Origin: Galeopsis tetrahit
Taxonomy: Eukaryota > Streptophyta > Magnoliopsida > Lamiales > Lamiaceae
Assembly: GCA_963675135.1 (NCBI GenBank)
Contig: OY776121.1
Location: 74,608,875 to 74,672,874, forward strand
Direction of reading: 5' to 3'
DNA length: 64,000 nt
This document shows, one piece after another, positions 34,438 through 45,351 of the stretch; the stretch's first letter is position 1; every line of letters begins with the position of its first letter. The position numbers were made by a program, and so were the translations under genes. Under the pieces are notes generated by a model. The model was not told where the DNA came from. It saw only the letters and a list, made by a program, of their open reading frames with translations, and searched no databases.

Positions 34438-36223
34438 AAAAAAAAAAAAATAGAAATTTTCCTTCTCCATCATTCGTTATTCTTTTGGCAAATTAATGTG
34501 TCCTTATGTTGTTGATTTTATTAGGTAGTTTAGGTTATTTTCATGAGTAAGAACTTGTACATAGGTGTGAATAGAAAGGCGAGAAATAAAGAAATTAATT
34601 GCAGATTTTTGTTTCACTACCAATATCATATGTGCGTTGATTTTTCGTTCAAATTTTAAGTTGTAAATATGGTGGTCTTTACGATTTTTTTATTTTTTTT
34701 GTTACAATTTAGTCTTTGATCAAGGCTGTTCATCTGTGAAGTATCTTTCGTTTTCAGAATAGACCCGATTCAAGAATGTGCGATGTGATTTCATTAAGAG
34801 AGTGTTACTTCAGCAAGCAATGTTTATGGAATACAATTAAGCCTAAAATAATATCTTAATAAATTATGGGGTTACAAATTGTTTACATTAATGTAAAACA
34901 AATAACTCTAATAATTATATAAAACATCTAAAACAATAATTTGAATTGGTATTGATTCCGAGTGAACCCTTCATGGCATGGTTCACACAGTGAGTTGTCT
35001 AAATTTTATAAAAATGAAATACAAAAATTTGTGTGACTTGAACTCATATCACAAATTCGATCTTTGTTTATGTTAATTGCACATCACCTTGGATAGTGTT
35101 AGTTGACATGCACAAATGTACCGGTTTACATGTTGAACAATGTCCGTTGACATGAAAATATGTATTGGTTCACATTTTGAACATTAAAGGGTATCACTTA
35201 AAATACTTTTATTTATTTGCCGTAATATTAAATATTCCAGTATTTTTAAACTATTGAAAAGTATGTATTCACTGCAATTCTAAAAAAATCCATTTAAACT
35301 ATTAAAAATAAGTACTGGATCGCATTTGCTCATAATATTTAAAATTCTGATAAACAGTAATATGTGTGTTTCTTTTAAATTTTTAAGTATGAAATATTAA
35401 ATTTTATGTTAAATTAATGTATAAGAGTGAATAATGTTGTATTATTGAAATAATTGAGTTATGATTTAAATATATTAAAGTGTAAAGAGAGAGATTTGAT
35501 TGTATTAAAAAGTATAATAACAAGTTTATAAATGTTGCAGTCATAGAGGGGATTTTTTAAAAATTAATTTTTAAATTACAAAGTAAAATTGGTGTAATAA
35601 GATCAGATCGATCTCAAAACTCAAAATATTTTTTTTTTTTAAATTTAAAGTAAACATAGCCCTAGGTATGTTTATATGTTTGAAATTTAGAGAATTTTGA
35701 ATTTTTTGTTCAAAATTTTGATAATTAGTAATAATGTTTATTTATTTTGAGATTTAAATATAGTATAATTTAGTTTTATATAAAATTAATGACTAAAAGT
35801 GTGAAATATTGTATTAGTATTATATTATTATTGATGTTGACTGTTAATTGTAACAATAATTAGTGCATCCCATTAAAAGTTGCAAACGTCAAAATAAAAT
35901 GTATAAAAAGTTACTAACAAATAAAGAGTGGAATAAAAAAAAAACATATTGGTCTTTGTGTGTAGAAAAAAAAAATGTAATTTACAGAATGTATAGATGT
36001 TTTATGTGTGTATTAGTATTTTTTTGAAAGGAATGTGTGTATTAGTTTTAAAAAATCGAATTATGAAATTTTAAAGTTGAAATCTCAAATGCAGATTTTG
36101 AAATTTCAAAATGAAACATTGTGGTAATATCTCTTTACTCAAATAATTTTTTAGAAAGGTCAATTTCGCCCTCTAGCCAGCTTTCTCATATATAATGTGC
36201 ATTTTGTTGTGTTATACTACTCC
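34438..36223. other. Spacer between the two tandem genes
   Basis: About 1.8 kb, AT-rich, no coding sequence. The first part is the 3' UTR of copy 1. I see no transposon with defined ends, although GTTTAAATTTTGA-type words occur repeatedly in inverted orientation between 35330 and 36110. Confidence 0.5.
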
Positions 36224-36246
36224 ATATAATGGCCTCAAATTAAAAC
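36224..36246 (+). promoter_or_regulatory. TATA-like box and conserved leader, second gene
   Basis: ATATAAT at 36224-36230 is followed directly by GGCCTCAAATTAAAAC, identical to the leader of copy 1. Another TATATAA at 36189 could also serve. Confidence 0.5.
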
Positions 36247-36343
36247 ATCATTTCCAATGGATTTTTTCATTTTTTTACCAATGTCGTTAATATTGTCCAA
36301 CGTTAGGTGACAAATAAAAATGCTAAATAATTTGGGATTTTCA

Positions 36344-36928
36344 ATGGGGAAGCCATCATCATCATCTAATTCCAAGTGCAATATTTTGAAGTTTCTTCTC
36401 ACCCCGGCCCGAGACCGCCAGACTGGTGTAAATTATTGTAAACCCAAAACCCCTGGCGGGCCGATGATTCCCCTAGAAGCCCGAAAGAAGTCGAAGAATT
36501 TCGAAACGCTAGAGCCCACTTCACCGACAATCTCATGTACGGGCCAAATCAAACACAAGAACAAGAAAAGAAATGAACTCGAGTCCGAGCCCAAGAAAAT
36601 TAACAGAGCAAGGTCGGTGAGCCCAATGTCAAAGCTTAAAAAAAAGCCAGTACTATCAGAAGCTTCAATTGATCATTGTAAGCCGTCGCTTCCAGATAGG
36701 GCGCCGACCCTGAGCCAAATGAGGAGATTTGCGAGTAGCCGTGACTCGTTGGCGAATTTTGATTGGACAACTAATTTGCTTTCTGATGATGAAGAAGAAG
36801 ATATCCCTTTCGTAACCGGAAAAGTTGGTGGCTTGGCTTTGGAGCCGAGGAATGAAATTAATTTGTGGAAAAGGAGGACTATGGCTCAGCCCAAGCCGCT
36901 TCAACTCAACGTTGTTAGAGCACTATAA
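36344..36928 (+). CDS. Syringolide-induced protein 14-1-1-like (copy 2)
   Basis: Single exon, 194 residues from the ATG at 36344, which aligns with the start of copy 1 (both preceded by TTGGGATTTTCA). An in-frame ATG at 36320 would add eight residues. Family blocks are retained: GPMIPLEARKKSKNFE, EPTSPTISCTGQIKHK, RAPTLSQMRRFASSRDSLANFDW and LEPRNEINLWKRRTMAQPKPLQ. Compared with copy 1 it lacks about 45 residues, mostly in the N-terminal SVSFQYRSFSP region and the middle KTKHVALLKEL and GIQKLFSASRK regions. No stop or frameshift is seen, so it may be functional. Molecular function of the family is unknown. Confidence 0.83.
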   Translation: MGKPSSSSNSKCNILKFLLTPARDRQTGVNYCKPKTPGGPMIPLEARKKSKNFETLEPTSPTISCTGQIKHKNKKRNELESEPKKINRARSVSPMSKLKKKPVLSEASIDHCKPSLPDRAPTLSQMRRFASSRDSLANFDWTTNLLSDDEEEDIPFVTGKVGGLALEPRNEINLWKRRTMAQPKPLQLNVVRAL

Positions 36929-38044
36929 ACTTTTTTAAATACACCCCCAATTATTTGTACACATACCATTTATAATTGTACCCCATTAAATAAAGCACTC
37001 GCACAAGCTTAAGAAATAATTATTATTTTTGTATAAAATAAATAAATTGGATAATATTATAGATTATTGTGGAATTCATTATTGAATGATTGCGTAAAGA
37101 TAAAATAAATAAGTGATCATGATGGAAAAAGTGAAGATAAAAATATTATTTATGTTTTAGAACATACATATTAAATTTGAACAGAAAAAGTAAAAAAATT
37201 TAAACCTATTAAACTTAAACAGTATATATTAAATTTTACTAAACACGACCCATATTTTGACTATCATACCCTGTCATTAAAAAGACATGCAGATTTTCCC
37301 TCAAGAGAAGAACACATACCACAATTTTTTTATTTTTTTTTCTTGTAAAGTATGTGTGGGTGCCCATTGTTGCATCCAATCTTTGGAACGGCTCTTTTAT
37401 GGTAAATAATTTTAGCATAATACTCTTATCTTTTTTATTAATAAATTTCTTAAATATTGAAATTTGGTCTCTTTACCCATAAATCTTGAGTTGACTAAAG
37501 GTATGTTTGTTTAGAGATATGAGTGGATTTCAAATCCAGTTAATTAATTTTGATAAATAGTAAAACTATATTTGAATTTTATAAGACATTGACGTGTAGA
37601 TTTTGTAAAATTTGATGGGTTAGGATTTTAAAAATAAAAATGATCGATAAATGATTGATTGTGTATAAATTAGGGGAGAAGGTGGGTGTAAAATGAAAAA
37701 GATGAGAGTGATCAAAAAAAATGAGGGAGTCCATTGCCAATTGTGTTTGAAAAAAGAAGTAAAATATAGTACATTATTTTAAAAGTATTACAAAGTAGAA
37801 TTTTAGAGGATTTTTAGAAAGGGGCTGCATTAGTTTTCATATTTTAAAAAATGATGTTTTTTTTATAATTACTACCTTCAAAATTCTTACTTATTTATCA
37901 TTTATGTTATTACATTTTTATTCATAATATTTTTACTTTACCGTTTTTTTTCTTAATTTTCTTTCCATGTGAAAACAAATATGGGATAGAAGAAGTTTAA
38001 TTTAATAAATAGTACTCGGTATATATTTTCACATCAACTTCGTA
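36929..38044. other. AT-rich spacer
   Basis: 3' flank of copy 2 followed by AT-rich sequence without a gene. A segment near 37503-37640 (GTATGTTTGTTTAGAGATAT) resembles one end of a MITE, but I found no matching partner end. Confidence 0.45.
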
Positions 38045-38700
38045 TAATTTGATGAATGTATATTTAATGGCTAACTCTCATATACACTTGAGTTGACAGG
38101 TTAATGGTCAATATTTGATCATTGACTTTATTTTTTTATTTTTTATTTTTTTAAAAAGTGTAAATCACTATATTAAAATGTACAATACAATTTTTTTTTT
38201 AAATGTGTATGTAATTATAAATAAAAAGTGCAACACAATATTTAGTAAAAACAAGTCGGTATAATTGAAAAGTGCAACACAATATTAATGAAAAGTGTTT
38301 ATTATAACTAAAAAATACAATACAATCTTTTTGACTGAAAAGTGTAACACAATATTATTAAAAAGTGCAAGTCAATATCACAATTTTTTATGAAAAATGT
38401 AAGTTATTATAACTGAAAAGTGCAACACACTATTACTGTGCAATATAACATTATTAAAAAGTGTAAGTCAATATAACCAAAAAATATTATTGAAAAGTGT
38501 AACTCATTATAATTGAAAAGTGCAGCACAATATATTAAAAAGTGTAAGTCAATATAACTGAAAATATTATTGAAAAGTGAAAGTCATTACAACTTTAAAT
38601 TTAAAGTGTAAAAAAATCATTTTTTTAATCAAAAAAATAAAAAAGCGATTGATCGGTTTAACAGTCAATTAGGAGTATGGGAAATTGGGAACCCTACCCA
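38045..38700. repeat. AAAAGTGCAACACAATAT-type tandem repeat block
   Basis: Short units built on AAAAGTG(C/T)AA, GTCAATATAAC and ATTATTGAAAAGTG recur more than a dozen times. GGTTAATGGTCAATATTTGA at the left corresponds, in inverted form, to the GTCAACGGTCAAC segment of the element at 11339-12735. This is probably a diverged copy of that element in reverse orientation; its ends were not found. Confidence 0.5.
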
Positions 38701-40183
38701 AATTTAATTCAGTTTTTTACCGCGTAAATAACTCATTATTATAGATGCAATTCTTTTCTACTTAAGTTGACTAAATAATTTACACACTTTAATATAGAAG
38801 AGACTAGGGGTGTAAACGAGTCGAGTTGAGTCGAGCCGAGTAGTGCTGAGCTCGAAACTCGACTCGATTGTTATACTCGAAATTCGACTCGATTCGGTTG
38901 AGCCTAAAATTTTAAAGATCGAGCTCGACTCGATAAGAAATTCGATAAACTCAAGCTGGACTCGGCTCGATTACCTATATAATTTTCAAAATTAATTTTA
39001 AATTATACACTACAAAAAAACTGCGAAATACCGACGGAATTTTATCGACGGATTACCAAAGTCAACCGATTTACCGACGGAATTTGTTTTCTGTCGGTAT
39101 TACCGACGGAATTTAATTTCCGTCGGAAATTACCGACGGATATTCCGTCAGCAATCCAAAAAAAAAAAGACTACCGACGGAAATTTCCGTCTCTAACCAC
39201 AAAATTAAAAAATATATTAAAAAAATTAAAAAAAATTAAAAAAATTGTGATTACTGACGGAAATTTCCGTCGCTAATCACAAAATTAAAAATTTAAAAAA
39301 AATTAAAAATTTGTGCAAAAATTAAATTATTAATTAAAGAAGAAAATTTTTTAGTTAGAAATGTATGATCGATTAAAATATAAAATTTGTTGATTAAATT
39401 TAATTTGAAACATGTCGATTAAATTATAAAATTGTTGATTAAGTTAATTAGGAAATTATTGACTAAATTATAAAATTTTATATTAAATTAAAAAATTATT
39501 GATTAAGTTAGAAAATTTTATATTAAATTAGGAAATTATTGATCCAATTAAATTTTTTTACATTAAATTAGAAAATTATTGATTAAATTAGAATTTTTTA
39601 TGTTATATTGTTTGGACATAATTTCTTTAGTGTGTATATCCATTTAGTTTATATGATAATTAAGTCTTTGTGTGAATTAATAAATAAAATAATTATAAAA
39701 AGTAAAAAAAATAAAAATACATTTAAAATTTATAAATTTAAAAAAATTAAAATAATTACAAGTCACAAATTTAGTAATTAATATAAGTGGAATCATATTT
39801 AATCAAAACAAAAAAAAAATTATACATGTGAATTTTACAATTTTAATTAAACCCAAAAAATTACATTTACAATTTATAAATTAAAAAGTTAATATTACAA
39901 TAATTATAAGTTACAAATTTAGTGATTAATATAAGTGAAAGAATGTTAATTATTAAATGAATTTGTTGTTTAACTTGTTTTGAATAAAAATATGATGCAT
40001 GCATACATTAAATTATTAATATACTATTTGAAAATAAGATTCACACATATACAATAGTTATAAGTCACAAATATAGTGATTAATATAAGTAAAAGAATGT
40101 TCAATTATTAAATGAATTTGTTTAAAAAAAGAGTAAAACATGTATAATAATATGAACTATTTAAAATTTTAATCAAAACACAA

Positions 40184-40741
40184 AAAATAAATAAATTAGA
40201 TTTACTATATATAAATTAAAAAAATTAAATTTAAACTAGTTATAAATCACAAATTTAGTTATAGTAATATAGAAAGAAATTAATTTTGTGAATTGTTTAA
40301 AAAAAATTGGGTCGAAAATGAGTACATATTCAATTAATATTACAATTATCAACAAAAAAAACAGACTTGTCCGAGTGGTGGGCGCTCCTCACTAGGCGCC
40401 CACACACCCGGTTCGAGTCCCACGTATGCTGCTTAAATTCCGCAATTAAGGTCGGGCCTGTGAGAAATAAATAAATTAGATTTACTATATATAAATTAAA
40501 AAAATTAAATTTAAACTAGTTATAAATCACAAATTTAGTTATAGTAATATAGAAAGAAATTAATTTTGTGAATTGTTTAAAAAAAATTGGGTCGAAAATG
40601 AGTACATATTCAATTAATATTACAATTATCAACAAAAAAAACAGACTTGTCCGAGTGGTGGGCGCTCCTCACTAGGCGCCCACACACCCGGTTCGAGTCC
40701 CACGTATGCTGCTTAAATTCCGCAATTAAGGTCGGGCCCTC
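40184..40741. repeat. 280-bp near-identical tandem duplication with SINE head
   Basis: Two copies with a 280-bp period (40184-40463 and 40464-40741) appear identical along almost their entire length. Each contains a tRNA-like head: A-box-like TTGTCCGAGTGG (about 40367 and 40647) and B-box GTTCGAGTCC (40411 and 40691). The near identity points to a recent duplication. Confidence 0.85.
40361..40425 (+). repeat. tRNA-like SINE head (first of two)
   Basis: The sequence from ACAGACTTGTCCGAGTGG to GGTTCGAGTCCCACG has tRNA A- and B-boxes and a GGGCGC/GCGCCC stem, but no matching acceptor stem and no clear anticodon arm. It is read as a tRNA-derived SINE, followed by TGCTTAAATTCCGCAATTAA. The second copy is 280 bp downstream. 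Confidence 0.6.
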
Positions 40742-41304
40742 ACAGGCCTTGCTGGGCCGGGCCAGCCCGTTGGCCTGGGCCCAGGTGAAATATATATTTT
40801 TTTAAAATTTTGTTTTACCGACGGAATATTCAGTCGTTAATTAAAAAATAAAAAAAATTTGTGGGTAATTCCGTCGGTAATTAAAAAAATTTTAAAAAAA
40901 GAAAAAAAAATTCCGTCGGTAAGATTTACTGACGAGGTTAGCACCGACGGAATTTTTCCGTCGGTATTTCCGTCGGAAAACACTGTTACCGACCGAATTT
41001 TCGTCGATAAAACAGCTCTTTTTTGTAGTGATATTTTTTCTAAAATAAACTCGAGCTCAACTCGGCTCGATTATTTATATATAAATATAATTATATATTA
41101 ATGGCAAAATAGTAAATATTGTTCAAGCTCGATTAGGCTCGCCAACCTTTCGAGTCGAGTATTTATGAGCTCGAACTCGAACCCGATAGCTACTCGGATA
41201 GCTCGAAACTCGACTCGATTAACTTGGAGTCGATTTCAATTTTTTTTCGAGTTGAGCATGAGTAGCTCGCGAGTTGGCTCGACTCACTTATCCCTAGAAG
41301 AGAC

Positions 41305-41544
41305 TATAATTTGGGTTAAATCTAAAAGAAAAGTAAAATAATTTTTGTGGGACAAATGAAAAGTATTTAAAAAATGGGTGATAGATGATTGTATTGCATT
41401 GAAAATTTTGTGTTTAAGAAAAAGACAGGTGTATTATAGTAGAACTATAGAGGATTTGAAAGTTTATACCAAAATTCATATAATTTAATGAATATATATT
41501 AACTCTGTACTGTATTTTGTAGTGTAGAATTCACACATTTATTA
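41305..41544. other. Short AT-rich spacer
   Basis: Nothing recognised between the hAT element and the SINE at 41545. Confidence 0.5.
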
Positions 41545-41633
41545 GAGATGCAATTGGTTAGAGCACCACTGCCTACGCCTTAGGTCCTGGGTTCGAGTCA
41601 TGGGGAGGGGAAAAAAAAGGGATGGTTATTTAA
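41545..41633 (+). repeat. tRNA-derived SINE, family shared with 49777-49880
   Basis: TTGGTTAGAGCACCACTG (A-box region) and GGGTTCGAGTC (B-box, 41590-41600) are spaced as in a tRNA, followed by a G/A-rich tract GGGAGGGGAAAAAAAAGGGA and the tail TTTAACTTCCAT. The tail and G/A tract recur in the minus-strand copy at 49777-49880. No complete tRNA fold. Confidence 0.65.
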
Positions 41634-42207
41634 CTTCCATTCAAAAATTCTTTTCTAATTGAGGTATACATTTGGGAAATCCTTGTTATCGAAAATGTTG
41701 TTGTGAACAAAACAATAATTTGTAGGGACAAATTTACAATGTCTCATATTTGAGGATATAGATCTTGGGAATTTTCAAAATATCTCTTGAATATGGTAGT
41801 TACAATTATTGTATCTCTTTTATTCCCCCTCTGTAATTGTTAATCTTATACTACTCCACAAATTGAGTTAAATCAATTTTCTCCACAAATTGGGTCAAAC
41901 GATTCTAGCCTAGCTGAATTAAATCGACGTGTAACACAAAATTGTGTCTTAGTAACAACCATAATAATTAGTGGAATTATATTTAAAAAAACCACTTAAA
42001 TATATGTAAATTCACAAAATCTTATATGTAATAATTGTACGATTATACTATTATTAATAAATATTAATTAAAATGATTAAAATATATTAATCCAACTCCC
42101 AAAACTCGAATCATATTATACCCTATACGATTACAACCAATTCATGGTAACACACATATCACATGTATATGTATATAATGAATAGTGATGAAAGAGAAAT
42201 GATGTGA
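41634..42207. other. 3' flank of CDSP32, no gene
   Basis: AT-rich sequence next to the 3' end of CDSP32. No repeat with defined ends and no coding sequence recognised. Confidence 0.5.
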
Positions 42208-43113
42208 TCAATAAGTAACCCGAACTCCTTGGTATCTAAGAATCTCGCCAATAAGCTCTCCTTTACCCGACCCGACATACCTACCCGCAATCTTCCCATC
42301 TCTAATGAACAAAAACGTCGGCACTTCCACAACCTCCTGCTCTCTCAAAAACTCCATACAGCTCTCGTTTTCGTCTCCATTCATCCGCGCGAAAACCACT
42401 GTATCCTCCATTGATCTCGACAGCTTAATCACCGTCGGATAAACCTTCACGCACGGCCCACAGTGCTTCAATCCCACGTCCAGAACAACCAATTTGTGAT
42501 CCGATTTGTGGTCTTCGATCAGCTTCTCAACGTCTTCTCTGCAATGAAGCTGCTCCACCGCGGAGTGGCTGTCTCCGTAGTAGAGAACGTCTCCGACCAG
42601 TTGATCCGGCCCGATCGCTTCTTCCTCGTGGATCTTCTCCATCCCCTTGTAGAAGGTGAAGTGCGGGACCTGTTCGATTTTCTCCCGGTCGCAGAGTTTC
42701 CGAGTTTCGTCCGATTCGTCTCCGACCACGAGTAAAAAGTCGACGTCGTTGCAGCTCCGGCTCAGATCCACCATGAATGGGTAGATCTGCCTGCTGTCGT
42801 CGCTGTCAGTGGCAGCGTATTCGACGACGACAAGGCGGTTCTTGGCGTCGCGTAGGGCGGTGTCGAATTCTGTGATGTTGTGGACTCGTTGTACTCTTGC
42901 GTGTTGGCTTGATTTCTCGACGCCGGTGACGGAGGCGGCGGACTTGGGGATGAAACTCCGGCGGGAGGTTTCGGATTTGAAAAGGTCGGTTTGTTTGGGT
43001 TTGGATTTGATTGGGAGATGAATTGAGGGATAGAGAGGGTTAAGAGGAGTGATTTTTGTGATGGGAGTGAGATATGGGGTTTGTTTAGCTAAGAAATTAG
43101 TGAAAGTAGCCAT
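42208..43113 (-). CDS. CDSP32: Chloroplast thioredoxin-like CDSP32
   Basis: Intronless frame of 301 residues. CDSP32 is a stromal protein induced by drought and oxidative stress, made of two thioredoxin modules, and known in potato to reduce 2-Cys peroxiredoxin and other targets. Residues 1-60 form a Ser/Thr/Lys-rich, acid-poor chloroplast transit peptide (MATFTNFLAK...). The first thioredoxin module (about 72-180) has lost the CxxC site, as is usual in this family. The second (about 183-297) has the active site H217-C218-G219-P220-C221 and the cis-proline context VEVPTFLFIRDGK. Length and ending (YQGVRV) match the known plant proteins. The ATG at 43113 is the only one before the transit peptide. 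Confidence 0.95.
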   Translation of the reverse strand: MATFTNFLAKQTPYLTPITKITPLNPLYPSIHLPIKSKPKQTDLFKSETSRRSFIPKSAASVTGVEKSSQHARVQRVHNITEFDTALRDAKNRLVVVEYAATDSDDSRQIYPFMVDLSRSCNDVDFLLVVGDESDETRKLCDREKIEQVPHFTFYKGMEKIHEEEAIGPDQLVGDVLYYGDSHSAVEQLHCREDVEKLIEDHKSDHKLVVLDVGLKHCGPCVKVYPTVIKLSRSMEDTVVFARMNGDENESCMEFLREQEVVEVPTFLFIRDGKIAGRYVGSGKGELIGEILRYQGVRVTY

Positions 43114-45312
43114 GAATGAAGTTTAAAATATGAATGATCAAAATTGGTTCAAGGGAATGAAGGTTGAAATGGTGGTATGAAGAAACGGATAGAATTAAGG
43201 ATTAACTTATTATGAGATGAGTTGAGGTAGATTATTTCATCCATTGGTGTGGATGGAGGGAGAGGGATTGTATTATCCACAAATTTTGGATATTTTCTCC
43301 ACATACTCTATACTCCATTTCTATATTTATTTCACCCCTGTCATCTTATTGTGCTAGTAGATTATTATTTTTACTAGTATTTCATCCGCACGTGTATAAT
43401 GGTAAAATTAATTAGGAGATTATTTTGTCAATTTTATATTGTTTTAGTTTAATTTATCATCATTACCCGAAGTTACTTGAATTTATGACGTCAATGAATA
43501 TTCTCTTATCTCGCTTTGTTTATAATTAATACCCTACAATATATAAATTAATTAAGATGTAGGAGTATAAATTATTAGCATGGTGTAAAACAACACAAAT
43601 TAAATTCAAATTGTTGTCAAAGCATCAAAGCATAGTCGATTAATCAAATTATTCTAATTTAATAAAAAATTAAATAACAAATAAATAGCTTAATCTTCAT
43701 AATTTTTACTTTTTTTTTCAGGTAGAAGGCAATCCAACTAAATTAATATAAACATTATAACAATGACAATTACAATTAATACATTAATTAAAAAATAGTT
43801 TTACAATTACATGAAACACAATACAAAAATAATACAAATTAATACATTAATTAAACAAATTTAATTATACTCGAGATTAAATTTAAAAAATAACAGGAGC
43901 ATTGATTAAAATAGTAGGCTAAAAAATTAAATAATTTAAAAATATAAATACATTATCTATATGAATGAAATTATTATAAATATAATATAATGAATTTGAA
44001 ATTATAATTTATATGAAAGTACGACTCTCGTTCTATTTTTCTGGCACTTCGAAGAGGCCGTCATTCACATTAATTTTACAAATTCAAGGGTTGGTTTGAT
44101 GATGGCTCACATGCACCTATTCGTAACAAACCATTTTAAACTTTTTTCACACCAAAGCATTCATAACACAACATGCAACAAAAATGCAATATCCATTCAC
44201 ATTCAAGTTTTGCAACAAACTTAAGAGAATCTGAATATTATAAAGATGAGATGGATGGACACAACAAAAACATAAACATATACAAATCACAATATCAACG
44301 TCATTTACCTATATGAGTTGAACTATATATTTTCAGATCATACGTACGCAACCAAATAACCATTCAATAATCACAATCATAATATAAAGTAAACAAATGA
44401 GTTGATTTGTGTGTATGTGTGGAGAAAAAATAATGATATTTGTGTAAAATTGAGGATATTGTGAGGGTGAAATTTATAAAAGATTTTTCATTTTAAGGGT
44501 GTCAATGTTATTGTGAGACGTTTTGAAAAGAAAATAGTGAAAGTCATTGTGGAACGAATGAAGTACATAGCAATGTTCAATAAAAAAAAATTGAAATAAA
44601 TGAAGTAATGAAATTGATCTCCCCATTTCAGAGCAATAACTAAATCGTAAAATAAAATGGAAGATTCATGATTCATATAAATAAAATAAAGGGATGAAAA
44701 CCATAGGCGAAACAAAGCAGGAAATAATGAAACTGGAAACACTAAATCAGTGACGAAGCTAGAAATTTAGGGTTGTGAGACCCGATTAACATTACTATAA
44801 AAACGTAATAGACAAAAGTTTCAAATTCACATATGCCATAAGTGGTACTCAAAGTAATAATATTATACTTATTAAATAATTTAATTATAACATTGTCAGT
44901 AATTTCATTCTATTAATTTAAATTTTAAAAATTGACTTTCGTTATATTTAGGAGGAACATTTAATTATTTTAGTTCAGAAAAGACGAAACAATGTTAAAA
45001 TTATTAAAATATGATTATCATAAAATAAAATAAAAAAAGAATAGGATCGAGTAATCATTTTATAAAAACTTCTCACAATTCTTCCAAAGGGAAAGAAAAA
45101 GGACAAAAGAAAGAATTATTGCAATTTAAGGAAGGGTAATTCTTACGGTAGTCAAATTTTACAAAGTGACTACACAGTCACTTTGTCGAATCGCGTTACA
45201 TGGCGTCGTAAACGTCGTAACGACCTGTTACCTGTTATACTGGTTAAGTTATTTATATCATTTTTTAAATTGTGTTTTGTTATTTACTATATTACCCTTC
45301 TTTTATTTAAAT

Positions 45313-45351
<39 letters not shown>

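Larger units (their letters stand above)
39008..41030. mobile_element. CACTA (En/Spm-type) non-autonomous element
   Basis: Begins CACTACAAAAAAACTG and ends CAGCTCTTTTTTGTAGTG, with the 3-bp target duplication ATA on both sides (39005-39007, 41031-41033). Subterminal repeats of ACCGACGGAAT and its inverse lie within 200 bp of each end, as expected for transposase binding sites. The 2-kb interior is AT-rich with no transposase and contains the tandem SINE-bearing duplication at 40184-40741. The open frame 40859-41101 lies in the subterminal repeats and is not a gene. Confidence 0.92.
38805..41296. mobile_element. hAT-type element carrying a nested CACTA
   Basis: Ends are TAGGGGTGTAAACGAGTCGAG (first 20 bases) and, inverted, TAGGGATAAGTGAGTCGAG. 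A perfect 8-bp target duplication GAAGAGAC lies at 38797-38804 and 41297-41304. Subterminal GAGTCGAG/CTCGACTC words repeat many times at both ends (38815-39000, 41040-41285). Without the nested CACTA the element is about 470 bp and non-coding. Confidence 0.85.

Noticed and set aside
40361..40425. Possible functional tRNA-Leu or tRNA-Ser gene
   Set aside because: A- and B-boxes are present but there is no paired acceptor stem or anticodon arm, and it is repeated exactly within a transposon, so a SINE head is the better reading.
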